Part shown: positions 16,876 to 26,084 of the stretch, one piece after another
How the letters are laid out: the number at the start of each line of letters is the position of its first letter
How positions within the stretch are numbered: the first letter of the stretch is position 1
Origin: Halovenus aranensis
Lineage (GTDB): Archaea > Halobacteriota > Halobacteria > Halobacteriales > Haloarculaceae
DNA: 64,000 bases
NCBI RefSeq assembly: GCF_900100385.1
Contig: NZ_FNFC01000007.1
Coordinates: forward strand, 1 to 64,000
Reading direction: 5' to 3'
The notes under the pieces: model-generated
The model's input: the letters and a program-made list of their open reading frames with translations, nothing else
Told to the model about the DNA's origin: nothing
Database searches by the model: none
Made by a program: the position numbers and the translations under genes

Positions 16876-18612
16876 TCAGATGTCGTCGAACGTGATGTCG
16901 CCGTCACGGAGCCCGGAGAGCGTCGCTGGAAGCTCCGCGATGGGAACCCGTACCTGGTCGGTGCTGTCGCGCTCGCGGACGGTCACCGTCTCCGCTTCGA
17001 GCGTGTCGTAGTCGACGGTGACACAGAACGGCGTTCCGACCTCGTCCTGGCGGCGGTAGCGCCGGCCGATTGCGCCGGAGTCGTCGTAAGTGACTTCGAG
17101 GCCGGCGGCCCGGAGCTCACTCGCCAGCTTGCGCGCTCGCTCGCCGAGGCCGTCTTTGTCCATCAGCGGGAAGACGCCGACAGTCGTCGGCGCAACTTCC
17201 GGCGGCAGCGCAAGCCGCGTCCGCTGGTCGCCGTCGATTTCGTCCTCGCGGTAGCTGTGGGCGAGTGCGGTGTAGATGAGCCGGCCGACGCCAAACGAGG
17301 GCTCGATGATGTGTGGCGTGACGTGTTCGCCGGATTCGGTCACCTCCTCGACTGCGAAGCCGGTCTTCTCCGTGGGAATCTCGTAGGTCTCGCCGTCGAG
17401 CTCGACTGTCACGGCCTCGGCGTCGAAGGCGTCGGGGTCGCGCTCTGCGAGCGCTTCGAGTTCGGCGACGATGTCGGCGGCCGCGTTGCCGAACTCCGGG
17501 CCGAGATAGCTCATCTCGGGGTCGACCGTCGGCCGCTCGACGGTGACAGGCTCGTCGTACTGCTGGAAGACAGAGAAGTCCTCGCCGGTGTACTCGGCGT
17601 GTTTGTCGAGGTCGTAGGTGCCACGGGTGGCAAAGCCGGTCAGCTCGACCCAGTCGCCGCCGAGTTCGCTCTCGGCGTCCCAACACTCCGAGGCGTAGTG
17701 AGAGAGTTCTCCCGCGAGGTGCTGGCGGTAGCGAAAGCGGTCCATGTCGACGCCGATGCGCTCGTACCACTCCTTCGAGATGCCGAGATAGTAGGCCAGC
17801 CAGGGGCTGTCGACGACGCCCTCGTCGACGGCCTCCCGGACGGTCATCTCCTTGACGCTGCCCTCGCCCTGCTGCTGGGCGACGGAGTAAAGGGGAATCT
17901 CCACGTCCTCGACGCGTTCCAGTGGCGGCTCGTCGTCGGGGTCGACGAAGTGTTCGAGTTCGGCCTGGGAGAACTCCCGGACCCGGATGATGGATTTCCG
18001 GGGGCTAATCTCGTTGCGGTAGGCTTTGCCAATCTGGGCGACGCCGAAGGGGAGCTGGTTGCGGGCGTACTCGGCCCACTGGGGGAAATCGACGAAGATA
18101 CCCTGTGCCGTCTCCGGGCGCAGGTAACCCGGCGAGGAACTACCGGGGCCGATGTTCGTCTCGAACATGAGGTTGAAGTCCTCGACTGGTTCCTCGGCCA
18201 GCGGCGTGCCACAGGCCGGACAATCGATGTCGTGGTCGGCGATGAGTTCGCCCACCTCCTCGTTTGGCAGTGCCTCGGCGTCTTCGACCGTCGACTCGGG
18301 ATGGTCCTCGACGAGATGGTCGGCGCGGTGGCTCTCGCCACACTCGACACACTCGACGAGCATGTCGGTGAACGTCTCGACGTGGCCCGAAGCCTCGAAG
18401 ACCGGTTCCGGGAGCACGGTCGGGGCGTCGATTTCCATGTGGCCCTCGCGGGTCACGTAGCGGTCGCGCCAGGCGGCCTCGATGTTGTCTTTCAGCGCCG
18501 CACCCTGGGGACCGTAGGTATAAAAGCCGGCGACGCCGCCGTATGCCGCCGCGGTCTGGTTGAAAAAGCCGCGGCGCTTGGCGAGTTCGGAAAGGCGGTC
18601 GCCCTCGCTCAT
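16876..18612 (-). CDS. glyS: Glycyl-tRNA synthetase
   Basis: A 578-residue class II GlyRS of the archaeal/eukaryotic alpha2 type. The N-terminus has SELAKRRGFFNQTA. A zinc-binding insert has CVECGE and CPACG pairs (about residues 85-140). Motif 2 is GKAYRNEISPRK, the substrate loop is FREF-like (VREFSQAELEHF), motif 3 is FGVGRLIY, and the C-terminal anticodon-binding domain is about 480-570 (PTTVGVFPLMDKDGL). It charges tRNAGly. Its ATG overlaps the upstream CBS gene stop by 4 nt (ATGA), so the two are probably translationally coupled. Confidence 0.96.
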   Translation of the reverse strand: MSEGDRLSELAKRRGFFNQTAAAYGGVAGFYTYGPQGAALKDNIEAAWRDRYVTREGHMEIDAPTVLPEPVFEASGHVETFTDMLVECVECGESHRADHLVEDHPESTVEDAEALPNEEVGELIADHDIDCPACGTPLAEEPVEDFNLMFETNIGPGSSSPGYLRPETAQGIFVDFPQWAEYARNQLPFGVAQIGKAYRNEISPRKSIIRVREFSQAELEHFVDPDDEPPLERVEDVEIPLYSVAQQQGEGSVKEMTVREAVDEGVVDSPWLAYYLGISKEWYERIGVDMDRFRYRQHLAGELSHYASECWDAESELGGDWVELTGFATRGTYDLDKHAEYTGEDFSVFQQYDEPVTVERPTVDPEMSYLGPEFGNAAADIVAELEALAERDPDAFDAEAVTVELDGETYEIPTEKTGFAVEEVTESGEHVTPHIIEPSFGVGRLIYTALAHSYREDEIDGDQRTRLALPPEVAPTTVGVFPLMDKDGLGERARKLASELRAAGLEVTYDDSGAIGRRYRRQDEVGTPFCVTVDYDTLEAETVTVRERDSTDQVRVPIAELPATLSGLRDGDITFDDI

Positions 18613-19460
18613 CGTATCGCCTCCAGTAAGTCCACGTCCTGGACGATACCCGAGAGCTGGCCGCCGCTGACGATGGGAATTTGTTCGATATCGTGTTCGA
18701 TCATGAGCTGGGCGGCCTCCGTGACCGGGCGCTTCGAGCTCACCGAGACGACATCGGCGGTCATGAAGGCCTCGACTGCTCCGTTCGGAATCTCGACGTT
18801 CCGGGTCGGCATGTAGGTGTTGCCGACCGCCTTGATGCCTTCCCAGGCCCACTCGTCGTCCTCGTTTGCGATAGACTCACCGATATCTTCCTCGCCCTCG
18901 ACGACGCGGGCAACGTCGAGAATGTCGACCTCGGTCAACATCCCGGTCATGTTGCCGTCCTCGCCCAAGACGACCGCGTAGGGGACGCCCGCGTGAGCCA
19001 GTTGCCGCTCGGCGACGGGAAGCGGCGTGTCGCTGTAGACGCAGTTGACCTCCTCGCCCTCGACGGAGCCGACCTCGACATCCTCAGAGACCGCACCGCG
19101 GGCGATTGCCCGCACGATGTCGGTAACGGTCACGATACCGTCGAGTTCGTCGGCGTCGAGAACCGGGATTCGGCGTTCACCTTCCCGAAGCATCAGGTCG
19201 GCCACCTCACTGACCGGCGTCCCGGTCGTCGTCGAGGCGACCTCCTCGGCGAGCAGTGCGAGCTGGTCCTCGTCGGGGCGCTTGATAAGCGAACTCCGCG
19301 AGACGATACCGCGAAACTGTTCCCCGTCGTCGGTCTCTTTGACCGCGGGAACCGAAGAGAACTGACGCTCCTGAAGGTAATCGAGTGCATCGTCACGCGT
19401 CCCCGGCACCTCGACGGTGACGACCTCCTCACGACTTGTCATAACATCTTCGACGTTCAT
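18609..19460 (-). CDS. Four-CBS-domain protein
   Basis: 283 residues composed of four CBS motifs forming two Bateman modules: MNVEDVMTS start, GTPVSEVADLML, EVNCVYSDTPLPVAERQL and FMTADVVSVSSKRPV. Each is followed by a D-G-I-V-type strand turn (GIVSRSSLIK, GIVTVTDIVR, GMLTEVDILD, GIVQDVDLLE). CBS pairs bind adenine nucleotides such as ATP, AMP or SAM. There is no enzymatic or DNA-binding domain, so it likely acts as a ligand-responsive regulator. It is translationally coupled to glyS, hinting at a link between energy status and glycyl-tRNA supply. ATG 19460 is chosen over the upstream frame start. Confidence 0.9.
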   Translation of the reverse strand: MNVEDVMTSREEVVTVEVPGTRDDALDYLQERQFSSVPAVKETDDGEQFRGIVSRSSLIKRPDEDQLALLAEEVASTTTGTPVSEVADLMLREGERRIPVLDADELDGIVTVTDIVRAIARGAVSEDVEVGSVEGEEVNCVYSDTPLPVAERQLAHAGVPYAVVLGEDGNMTGMLTEVDILDVARVVEGEEDIGESIANEDDEWAWEGIKAVGNTYMPTRNVEIPNGAVEAFMTADVVSVSSKRPVTEAAQLMIEHDIEQIPIVSGGQLSGIVQDVDLLEAIR

Positions 19461-19545
19461 ACTGCCCGATAATCCGCGGCCCATCCACTAAGTCCTTACA
19501 CATTGGTACGACCTGACGGGAATCGACAGAGAACACGGTGACGAC

Positions 19546-19974
19546 TCACGGCGCAATCGTGACCGGGACCGACGAACACCGGACGACGGTCTCGGCGGTA
19601 CTCCCGAGCAGGAGCCGCGAGACGCCCTGCCGGCCGTGGGTCGACATCACGATGTGGTCGACGTTCTCGGCCTCGGCGGTGTCGAGTATCTTTCGCGTTG
19701 GCTTGCCGAGTTCGACGACCTGTGTCGTCTCGATATCGTCGGCGGCGGCACGCTCCTCGATGCCCTCGAAGACCTGTTCGGCGCGGTCCTGTTGCTGGTC
19801 GTACCAACCCTCCGGAAAACTCGACATTGCGCCGTCGACCGGAACGCTCGCGTCCGAGGGGTTGATGACGTGTAACAACACGAAGGTGGCCTCCGGAAAG
19901 AGCTGTGCCGCGTGCTCGTAGGCGCGCCTGCCGTGGTCGTTTCCGTCCAGTGGTAACAGGACACGCTCTGTCAT
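19546..19974 (-). CDS. Universal stress protein (UspA family)
   Basis: 142 residues. The UspA fold begins with RVLLPLDGNDHGRRAYEHA (D near the nucleotide phosphates), with central VLLHVINP. The ATP-binding signature at the end is STHGRQGVSRLLLGSTAETVVRCSSVPV, shown here in part as STHGRQGVSRLL. This is the ATP-binding Usp subtype. The ATG at 19974 is preferred to a GTG two codons upstream. It sits 85 nt upstream of the CBS gene on the same strand and probably has its own promoter. Confidence 0.9.
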   Translation of the reverse strand: MTERVLLPLDGNDHGRRAYEHAAQLFPEATFVLLHVINPSDASVPVDGAMSSFPEGWYDQQQDRAEQVFEGIEERAAADDIETTQVVELGKPTRKILDTAEAENVDHIVMSTHGRQGVSRLLLGSTAETVVRCSSVPVTIAP

Positions 19975-20031
19975 GTTCACTATTCACATGCACTGCGGTT
20001 TGAACCTTCCGGCCGGAACGGTTCGCAAACG

Positions 20032-20037
20032 CTTAAC
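20032..20037 (+). promoter_or_regulatory. Core promoter of hemE
   Basis: CTTAAC centred about 27 nt upstream of the hemE ATG, the common haloarchaeal TATA variant for leaderless genes. Confidence 0.55.
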
Positions 20038-20061
20038 GCCTCCTGACCGAATCAACCTACA

Positions 20062-21075
20062 ATGGACGACCTGCTCGTTCGCGCGGCGCGTGGAGAGCGG
20101 ACCGAGCGGCCCCCTGTCTGGATGATGCGACAGGCAGGCCGCCACATCCCCGAGTACCGCGAGATACGCGAAGAGTACAGCTTTCTCGACGCAATCAAAA
20201 CGCCCGCGGTCGCAGAGGAAATTACCCTCCTCCCCTGGGAGTATTACCGTCCCGACGGGCTCGTGATGTTCTCCGATATTCTGACCGTGCTGGAGCCACT
20301 GGGATTTTCATATCACATCGAGAGCGGCGTCGGCCCTGTCGTCGAGAACCCTGTCGAGGGTCCCGCGGACGCCGACCGGTCGATGGGTGACGTGCGCGAG
20401 GAACTCGATTACGTGGGTGCATTGCTCCGTCGACTCACCGAGAGCGTCGGCGACGAGACGACGATTATCGGTTTCGCCGGCGGCCCGTTCACGCTGGCAT
20501 CGTACGCTGTGGCGGGCGAGCCGAGCCGAACGCACCGACCCCTGCGGGCGCTTCGAGCGCGCAATCCCGACGCGTTCCGGGCGCTGCTCGACTCGTTTGC
20601 CGAGGTCGTCCGCGAGTACCTTCGGTTTCAAATCGACAACGGTGCCGATGTACTCCAGTTGTTCGATACCTACGCCGGCGAACTGACGACCGCCGATTAC
20701 CGGGAGTTTCTCCTGCCGCTCCACCAGCGAATCCTCGACGGGCTCGACGTGCCGACGATTATCTTCGTCCGCCGCATGAACGGCCGACTCGACCTGCTGG
20801 AGGCGAGCGGTGCCGACGCGGTGAGCCTCGACTGGACTGTCGATATGGCGACCGCCCGCGAGCAGTTGGGCGAGGTGCCCGTCCAGGGGAATCTCGACCC
20901 CACGGCGCTGTACGGCGATACCGACGCCGTTCGCGAGCAGACCCGTGAGATAATCGAGGCTGCTGGCCCCGAAGGACACATCCTGAATCTCGGCCACGGC
21001 GTCCACAGAGACACGCCGGTCGACTCCGTCGAGGCCTTCGTCGAGACGGCAAAAGAATGGCAGTGGGACGGCTAG
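20062..21075 (+). CDS. hemE: Uroporphyrinogen decarboxylase
   Basis: 337 residues, the normal length. Signatures: PVWMMRQAGRHIPEYR (substrate-binding Arg, residues 18-33), GFAGGPFTLASY, LQLFDTYAGEL, VSLDWTVDM, PVQGNLDPTAL and the C-terminal ILNLGHGVHRDTPV. It decarboxylates the four acetate groups of uroporphyrinogen III to coproporphyrinogen III, the step common to siroheme-independent heme routes. No other heme genes are adjacent. The promoter spacing supports the ATG. Confidence 0.96.
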   Translation: MDDLLVRAARGERTERPPVWMMRQAGRHIPEYREIREEYSFLDAIKTPAVAEEITLLPWEYYRPDGLVMFSDILTVLEPLGFSYHIESGVGPVVENPVEGPADADRSMGDVREELDYVGALLRRLTESVGDETTIIGFAGGPFTLASYAVAGEPSRTHRPLRALRARNPDAFRALLDSFAEVVREYLRFQIDNGADVLQLFDTYAGELTTADYREFLLPLHQRILDGLDVPTIIFVRRMNGRLDLLEASGADAVSLDWTVDMATAREQLGEVPVQGNLDPTALYGDTDAVREQTREIIEAAGPEGHILNLGHGVHRDTPVDSVEAFVETAKEWQWDG

Positions 21076-21080
21076 CGCGT

Positions 21081-22724
21081 TCAGGACGGTCGCTGTTTGT
21101 CTGCGGTCCGCGAAATCTGGAGGTCGTCGAGTGCCCGCTTGAGATTCGTCGCGTCGTCGCTCAGTGACTCGACGGTCCCAGTTAATTCGGTCACCGCGGC
21201 GGTCTGTTGCTGTGCGGAGGCCGACACCGACTGCGCCCGGTCGGCAGTCGACTCACTCACCTCCGAGAGTTCGTCCATCGTCGAGACGACCTGTTCGGTC
21301 GTCTTCGCCTGGCGGTCGGTCGCGTCGTCGATATCCTGAACGCCGGTGTTGACCTCCTCTATCACGTCGACAATCTCTTCGAGTGACTGGATGGTCTCCT
21401 CGATGGTGTCGCCCCCTCTGTCGACGCGTTGCTCCATGCTCTCCATGCGCTCGACCGACGTGTCGGCCTGAGCGCGCATCTCCTCGATGAGGGACTCGAC
21501 CTCTGTCGTTGCCTCGGAGGTCTCGGTAGCCAGACTCTTGATTTCGTCGGCGACGACGGCGAAGCCTTCGCCGGCCTCGCCCGCCCGTGCAGCCTCGATG
21601 GAAGCATTCAACGCCAGCATATTCGTCTGCTCGGCGATGTCGTCGATGAGGTCGACGATCTCGCGAATCTGCTCGATTTGCTCGTCCAGCGCTGCCATCT
21701 CCTCGGCGGCTGCCGTGGCCTCGGCTTCGATGTCCCGAACCTCTTCGATAGCGTCTGCCGACGCCTCCTGACTCTCCCGACCGGTCGCCGCGGCGTCGGC
21801 CGTCCGCTCTGCCACCGACGTTGCCGAGGAAGCAATCTCCTCGATTGTCGCCGAGAGGTCGTTCATCTCGTCGAGCGCATTCTGGAGGTCGCTCTGCTGG
21901 CGGTCGGCATCGTCGGCAATCCCCTGTACGGACGCGCTCACGTCCTCGCTGACCTGCTGAATCTCCTGCCCACTGTCGGCGGCGGTCTCGGTCGCCGCCG
22001 AGACTGTCTCGGCGAACTGTTCGACCTCGCCGACGGTGCGTTCCAGCGAATCGAGCATATCGTTGACCGCGCCAGCGACTTCGGCCATCGCCGCCGAATC
22101 GACGTCTTCGTCGAGGCGACGGGTGAGGTCGCCCGCGGCCACCTCGCTCATCGTCTCGCTGTAGGCCCGCGCCTGTGACCGGAGTGCGTCGGCGGTCGTT
22201 TCGGCCTGCTCGCGTGCCTGCTGGGCCTCGTCGCGGGCCGCCTCGGCCTGCTCGCGGGCCTGCTGTGCCTCCTCGGTCGCCGCCTCGGCCTTCGCGATGC
22301 GCTCGCTGAGGTCCGCCCCCATCTCCTCGATACCGCGGTAGACGGCGTCGATTTCGTCGGGTCGCTGTGCGTCGATGCGAATCTGGTAAGTACCGTCTTT
22401 TATCTGCGCGTTCGCCTCCTGGAGGCGCTTTATAATCAGGTACATCTCGCCGTAAATGAACCCCCCGACGCCCAGCGTGAGAACGAGAATCAGCACGCTC
22501 AACACGAGCGACTGCTCGACAAACGCCGCGTACAACAGCGGAATCCCAGTTGCGATGCCAGCGTGGACCCACAGCTGACGGTTCAGCGTGCGCTGCCAGA
22601 ACCGCGGCGTGAGCCCCTTGACAACTGTCGCAGTCCGCCCCGTGAGTGACCAAAACAGCGCAGACGCCGCGCCAGATGGTGAAATTACTTCCTCAGTGTC
22701 GACCGATTGCGTCTCTCGTCCCAT
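21081..22724 (-). CDS. Htr methyl-accepting transducer (coiled-coil type)
   Basis: 547 residues. Two closely spaced membrane helices (about 48-66 and 72-92) have no ectodomain between them. A HAMP domain follows ([22 protein letters not shown]), then a repetitive coiled coil ([14 protein letters not shown], about 145-190), a second HAMP-like piece ([11 protein letters not shown]), and the signalling coiled coil with hairpin tip [18 protein letters not shown]. It relays signals to the CheA/CheW complex. ATG 22724 is chosen because upstream residues are basic and Cys-rich, unlike an Htr N-terminus. It converges with hemE, with 5 nt between stops. Confidence 0.9.
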   Translation of the reverse strand: MGRETQSVDTEEVISPSGAASALFWSLTGRTATVVKGLTPRFWQRTLNRQLWVHAGIATGIPLLYAAFVEQSLVLSVLILVLTLGVGGFIYGEMYLIIKRLQEANAQIKDGTYQIRIDAQRPDEIDAVYRGIEEMGADLSERIAKAEAATEEAQQAREQAEAARDEAQQAREQAETTADALRSQARAYSETMSEVAAGDLTRRLDEDVDSAAMAEVAGAVNDMLDSLERTVGEVEQFAETVSAATETAADSGQEIQQVSEDVSASVQGIADDADRQQSDLQNALDEMNDLSATIEEIASSATSVAERTADAAATGRESQEASADAIEEVRDIEAEATAAAEEMAALDEQIEQIREIVDLIDDIAEQTNMLALNASIEAARAGEAGEGFAVVADEIKSLATETSEATTEVESLIEEMRAQADTSVERMESMEQRVDRGGDTIEETIQSLEEIVDVIEEVNTGVQDIDDATDRQAKTTEQVVSTMDELSEVSESTADRAQSVSASAQQQTAAVTELTGTVESLSDDATNLKRALDDLQISRTADKQRPS

Positions 22725-22828
22725 CCGTATCCTACAGCACTCCCGAGAGAACAAAAGCCTGACCGAGCGGTTATCAGCGGCGATACCGGGTTTTCTCACT
22801 CGCTGTCACGATGCGGTGGACAATAGTG

Positions 22829-22844
22829 GGAACAAAATTGTTCC
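22829..22844 (+). promoter_or_regulatory. Perfect 7-bp inverted repeat (operator candidate)
   Basis: GGAACAA-AA-TTGTTCC in the 181-bp divergent space between the Htr gene and the aminotransferase gene, 62 nt before the aminotransferase ATG. The symmetry and position upstream of the promoter suggest a dimeric regulator site. Confidence 0.4.
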
Positions 22845-22905
22845 GTCGGGTGTCACGCACAGAGGTGACCACAAGAGACAGGTAGACACCGCCCGACGCT
22901 CCGGT

Positions 22906-24027
22906 ATGGACGACGACACACCACCGTTTTTCTACGTGATGAACTACGCCAGCGAGGCCGAGGGGGACGTCATCGACATGGTCAGTGGCAACCCCGACTG
23001 GGAGCCACCTGAGGCACTTCGGGAGGGACTACACGAGTACGCCGACGCCGACACCGATGCGTTCCAGTACCCGCCGAGTGTCGGTCTGCGCGAACTCCGC
23101 GAGGAGATTGCGACGCGTCGCGGCGTCGACATCTCTCAGGTCGTCATCACGAACGGCGCAGGTGAGGCCAATCACCTCGCCATGGCCGAGGGTCTCGACG
23201 CGATGGACGGCAACGAAATCATCCTCGCCGACCCGGTGTATCCCTACTACGACGGCCGAACCAATCTCCTCGACGCCGAAAAGACACTCGTGCCCGTCGA
23301 CGACGACGGCCACCTCGACCCGGCGGCGGTCCGCGAACACGCGAGCGCGGAGACGGCTGTTATCGTCGTCAACTCCCCGAACAACCCGACCGGCGTCACC
23401 TACGGCGGCGACACCGTCGAGGAACTGGTCGACGTCGCCGAGGAGTACGACGCCCTGCTGGTCAGCGACGAAGTGTACGACCACTTCGACTACTCCGGCC
23501 GGTTCACGTCGGCGCTGTCGATTGACTCGCCGAATCGAGTCGTCACCAACTCCTTCTCGAAGTCGATGGCGATTACCGGCTGGCGGGTCGGCTACGCTAT
23601 CTTTCCCCGCGAGGACCGTCCCGACCCCTATGGCGGACTCGTCGACTCGGCCCGGACTCGACATATGCTGACGAACGTGGCCATCTCCCGGCCCGCCCAG
23701 ACCGCCGTGTTGCAGGCGCTCCGCGAGACTGGCCCCGAGTACTACGAGCAGGTCCGCGAGCGGATGGTCGAGCGTATCGACCGCTTCACGGCGGCACTTG
23801 AGGCCGCCGGTGCCGACTACACCGAACCCGAGGGGAGTTTCTACGTCATGGCCCGGTTCCCGGGGACGCCCGGGACGATGGAGAACATCGAAATGCTCAT
23901 CGACGAGGCTGGCGTCGCCGGGATGCCCGGCGAGGCCTTCGGAGAGTCACGCTCGGACTGGATGCGCTTTGCACTCGTCTCGCCTCGCGTCGAGGAGGCC
24001 GCCGAGCGACTCGACGAGTTCTTCTAG
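22906..24027 (+). CDS. PLP-dependent aminotransferase (class I/II)
   Basis: A 373-residue fold-type I aminotransferase. Visible motifs: VSGNPDWEPP (substrate loop), QYPPSVGLRELREEIA, ITNGAGEANHLAMA, NSPNNPTGVTY (PLP-binding Asn), VSDEVYDHFDY (Asp/Tyr to the PLP ring) and NSFSKSMAITGWRVGY with the Schiff-base Lys in SFSKS. The C-terminal Arg that binds the carboxylate is in WMRFALVSPR. It resembles aspartate/aromatic aminotransferases; substrate not assignable. The ATG at 22906 starts just after a run without coding character. Confidence 0.92.
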   Translation: MDDDTPPFFYVMNYASEAEGDVIDMVSGNPDWEPPEALREGLHEYADADTDAFQYPPSVGLRELREEIATRRGVDISQVVITNGAGEANHLAMAEGLDAMDGNEIILADPVYPYYDGRTNLLDAEKTLVPVDDDGHLDPAAVREHASAETAVIVVNSPNNPTGVTYGGDTVEELVDVAEEYDALLVSDEVYDHFDYSGRFTSALSIDSPNRVVTNSFSKSMAITGWRVGYAIFPREDRPDPYGGLVDSARTRHMLTNVAISRPAQTAVLQALRETGPEYYEQVRERMVERIDRFTAALEAAGADYTEPEGSFYVMARFPGTPGTMENIEMLIDEAGVAGMPGEAFGESRSDWMRFALVSPRVEEAAERLDEFF

Positions 24028-24048
24028 CGTTTTCGGCCACGCTGTCGG

Positions 24049-24066
24049 CTCAAACGATTGTTTGAG
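24049..24066 (+). promoter_or_regulatory. Perfect inverted repeat upstream of propeller gene
   Basis: CTCAAAC-GATT-GTTTGAG, 42-59 nt before the ATG at 24108 and 22 nt after the aminotransferase stop. It could be an operator just upstream of the TATA region (GGTTATGTGA around 24080), or a terminator hairpin; there is no T tract, which favours an operator. Confidence 0.4.
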
Positions 24067-24107
24067 TCTGAGAGTCGGTTATGTGAATAGGTCACATTCT
24101 CCCGGGT

Positions 24108-26081
24108 ATGACAAGCGAATCGAACAGACAGAGGGTCGTGGTACTCGCAGTGGCGCTCGTCGGTGCGGTGGCCGCCGGCGGCATCATCGGCCTGCTAGAC
24201 GCACCGGGGACGACAGACACGGGCGACGACTTTGACCACCACCGGCTCGCGCTCGCGGGCGGAATCCAAGGAGCAACCGACGACCCGGGTCTCGAGACGT
24301 TTGCCTCAGCAGACGCGTTCGAGGCGTACTTCGCAACAGCACAGGAACAGCGGCGCTTTCGGTTCCGAGAACAGCTCGTAACGACCGATGTCACGGTAGA
24401 AGCGGGTGACAGTGCTGACGGGGGCGCCGCTGGTGGAAACGGCGGCGCAGGCGGTGAAAACGGCGCCAGCGGTGATGGACCCGACCGCCACTCTGAGACG
24501 AACGTTCAAGAGGGTGCCCTCGACGAACCAGACGTGCTGAAAACAGACGGCAAGTCGGTCTACTACGCAGGCCACCGCTTCCAGCGGACCGCCGACGAAA
24601 CGACCGTCCTCAACATCTCAGACCCGGCCGACCCGGCGCGCGCGGCGACCATTCCCGCGTCCGGAACGCTCCTGCTCGTCGAGGACCGTGACACCCTCGT
24701 CGTCTTCGAGGAAGGGCGCATCTGGGGGTACGATATCACCGACCCTGACGACCCGACACAGCGCTGGACCGAGCGAGTGGACGCGAGTCTCCAGACTGCC
24801 CGCCTCTACGACGGGTCGCTGTATCTGGTCCTCGTCGACAGACCATCGGACAGCCCCTGTCCAATCGAGCCATACGGCGACGAGTCGGTCGCGTGTACGG
24901 AAGTGTACCGACCGGACGCACAGGCCGATGCCGACGCCGTCTACACCGCCGCCCGCGTCGACCCCGCGACGGGCGACCTCGAAGCAGATACCAGTGTCGT
25001 CGGCTCGACCCGTCACTCCGCGACGTACGTCTCCGAGGATGCGCTCTATCTCAGCTACACGCGTTCGACCAGCAGATTCGAGCTGGCTGCAGGGTATATC
25101 ACCGGTCCCGGCAGCGAGCGCCTCGATGACGATGTCGTCGCCGATGTCGAGGAGCTCCAGTCGCTGGATATTTCACAGCGCGCGAAACAGACCGAACTCG
25201 ACGTTATCATCGAAGACTGGCTCGACTCTCTAAAAGACGAAAAGCGCCGGAGCGCACAGCGCGACCTCCGGGACGGGCTGGCCGCCTACGCCGAGGAGAA
25301 CAAGCGCAATCTGACGACGACCGGCATCGTCAGCGTCGGCCTCGACGAGATGAACGTGACCGCGACGGGCGAGGTGCCGGGCGTTCCCCTGAATCAGTGG
25401 TCGATGGACGAACACGAGGGCCACCTCCGGATTGCGACGACGGTGCCCCGCACGCACCGCGTCGAGTCAGTAAACGACGTGTACGTCCTCGACAGGAACC
25501 TCTCGATGACCGGCTCGGTAACGGGGCTGGGCGAGACCGAGCGCATCTACTCGGTTCGCTTCGAGGGCGAGAAAGGATACGTAGTCACGTTCCGCCAGAT
25601 AGACCCCTTCTATACGCTCGACCTCTCGGACCCAGCGAATCCGATTATGGAAGGCGAGCTGAAGATTCCGGGCGTCTCGCACTATCTTCATCCACTCGAC
25701 GACGAGGGTGACCTCGTGTTGGGCGTCGGTGAGGAAGACGGCGCGGTGAAGCTGTCGACGTTCGACGTGAGCAACCGGAGCGCGCCCGTCGAGCGGGACG
25801 TTCGCATCATCGACGACGAACGTTTCTCGGAGGCAAACGAGAACCATCGCGCGTTCCTGCAGGACCGACGCCACGGCGTCTTCTTCCTGCCGGCCGGCGA
25901 GGGGAGCTACGTCTTCTCCTACGAGAACGGGACGCTGGAGGAGGAGCTACGGGTCGACATTGGTGGCCCTGGTGTCCGCGCCATGTACGTCGATAACTAC
26001 CTCTATATCTTCGGCCCCGAGGAGACAGTCGTCGTCGACGAGACGAACTGGACGGTCGTGAAACGCCTCGACTCGCGGTGA
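24108..26081 (+). CDS. Secreted beta-propeller domain protein
   Basis: 657 residues. An N-terminal hydrophobic anchor or signal (about 9-30, VVVLAVALVGAVAAGG) is followed by a Gly/Ala/Asp-rich spacer (about 98-125). The family-defining SETNVQEGALDEPDVLKTDG marks the Beta_propel domain (PF09826-type), which continues to the end with repeats such as VLNISDPADPARAA, YDITDPDDP, LDLSDPANPIMEG and FDVSNRSAPVE. A helical insertion (about 370-410, ISQRAKQTELDVIIEDWL) interrupts the propeller. It is exported and probably membrane-tethered; molecular role unknown. No Tat motif is present, so Sec export is likely. Confidence 0.85.
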   Translation: MTSESNRQRVVVLAVALVGAVAAGGIIGLLDAPGTTDTGDDFDHHRLALAGGIQGATDDPGLETFASADAFEAYFATAQEQRRFRFREQLVTTDVTVEAGDSADGGAAGGNGGAGGENGASGDGPDRHSETNVQEGALDEPDVLKTDGKSVYYAGHRFQRTADETTVLNISDPADPARAATIPASGTLLLVEDRDTLVVFEEGRIWGYDITDPDDPTQRWTERVDASLQTARLYDGSLYLVLVDRPSDSPCPIEPYGDESVACTEVYRPDAQADADAVYTAARVDPATGDLEADTSVVGSTRHSATYVSEDALYLSYTRSTSRFELAAGYITGPGSERLDDDVVADVEELQSLDISQRAKQTELDVIIEDWLDSLKDEKRRSAQRDLRDGLAAYAEENKRNLTTTGIVSVGLDEMNVTATGEVPGVPLNQWSMDEHEGHLRIATTVPRTHRVESVNDVYVLDRNLSMTGSVTGLGETERIYSVRFEGEKGYVVTFRQIDPFYTLDLSDPANPIMEGELKIPGVSHYLHPLDDEGDLVLGVGEEDGAVKLSTFDVSNRSAPVERDVRIIDDERFSEANENHRAFLQDRRHGVFFLPAGEGSYVFSYENGTLEEELRVDIGGPGVRAMYVDNYLYIFGPEETVVVDETNWTVVKRLDSR

Positions 26082-26084
26082 GGA

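Noticed and set aside
16849-18816. 655-codon frame opposite glyS
   Set aside because: It is antisense to a strongly conserved glycyl-tRNA synthetase. Long antisense frames are expected in GC-rich haloarchaeal DNA.
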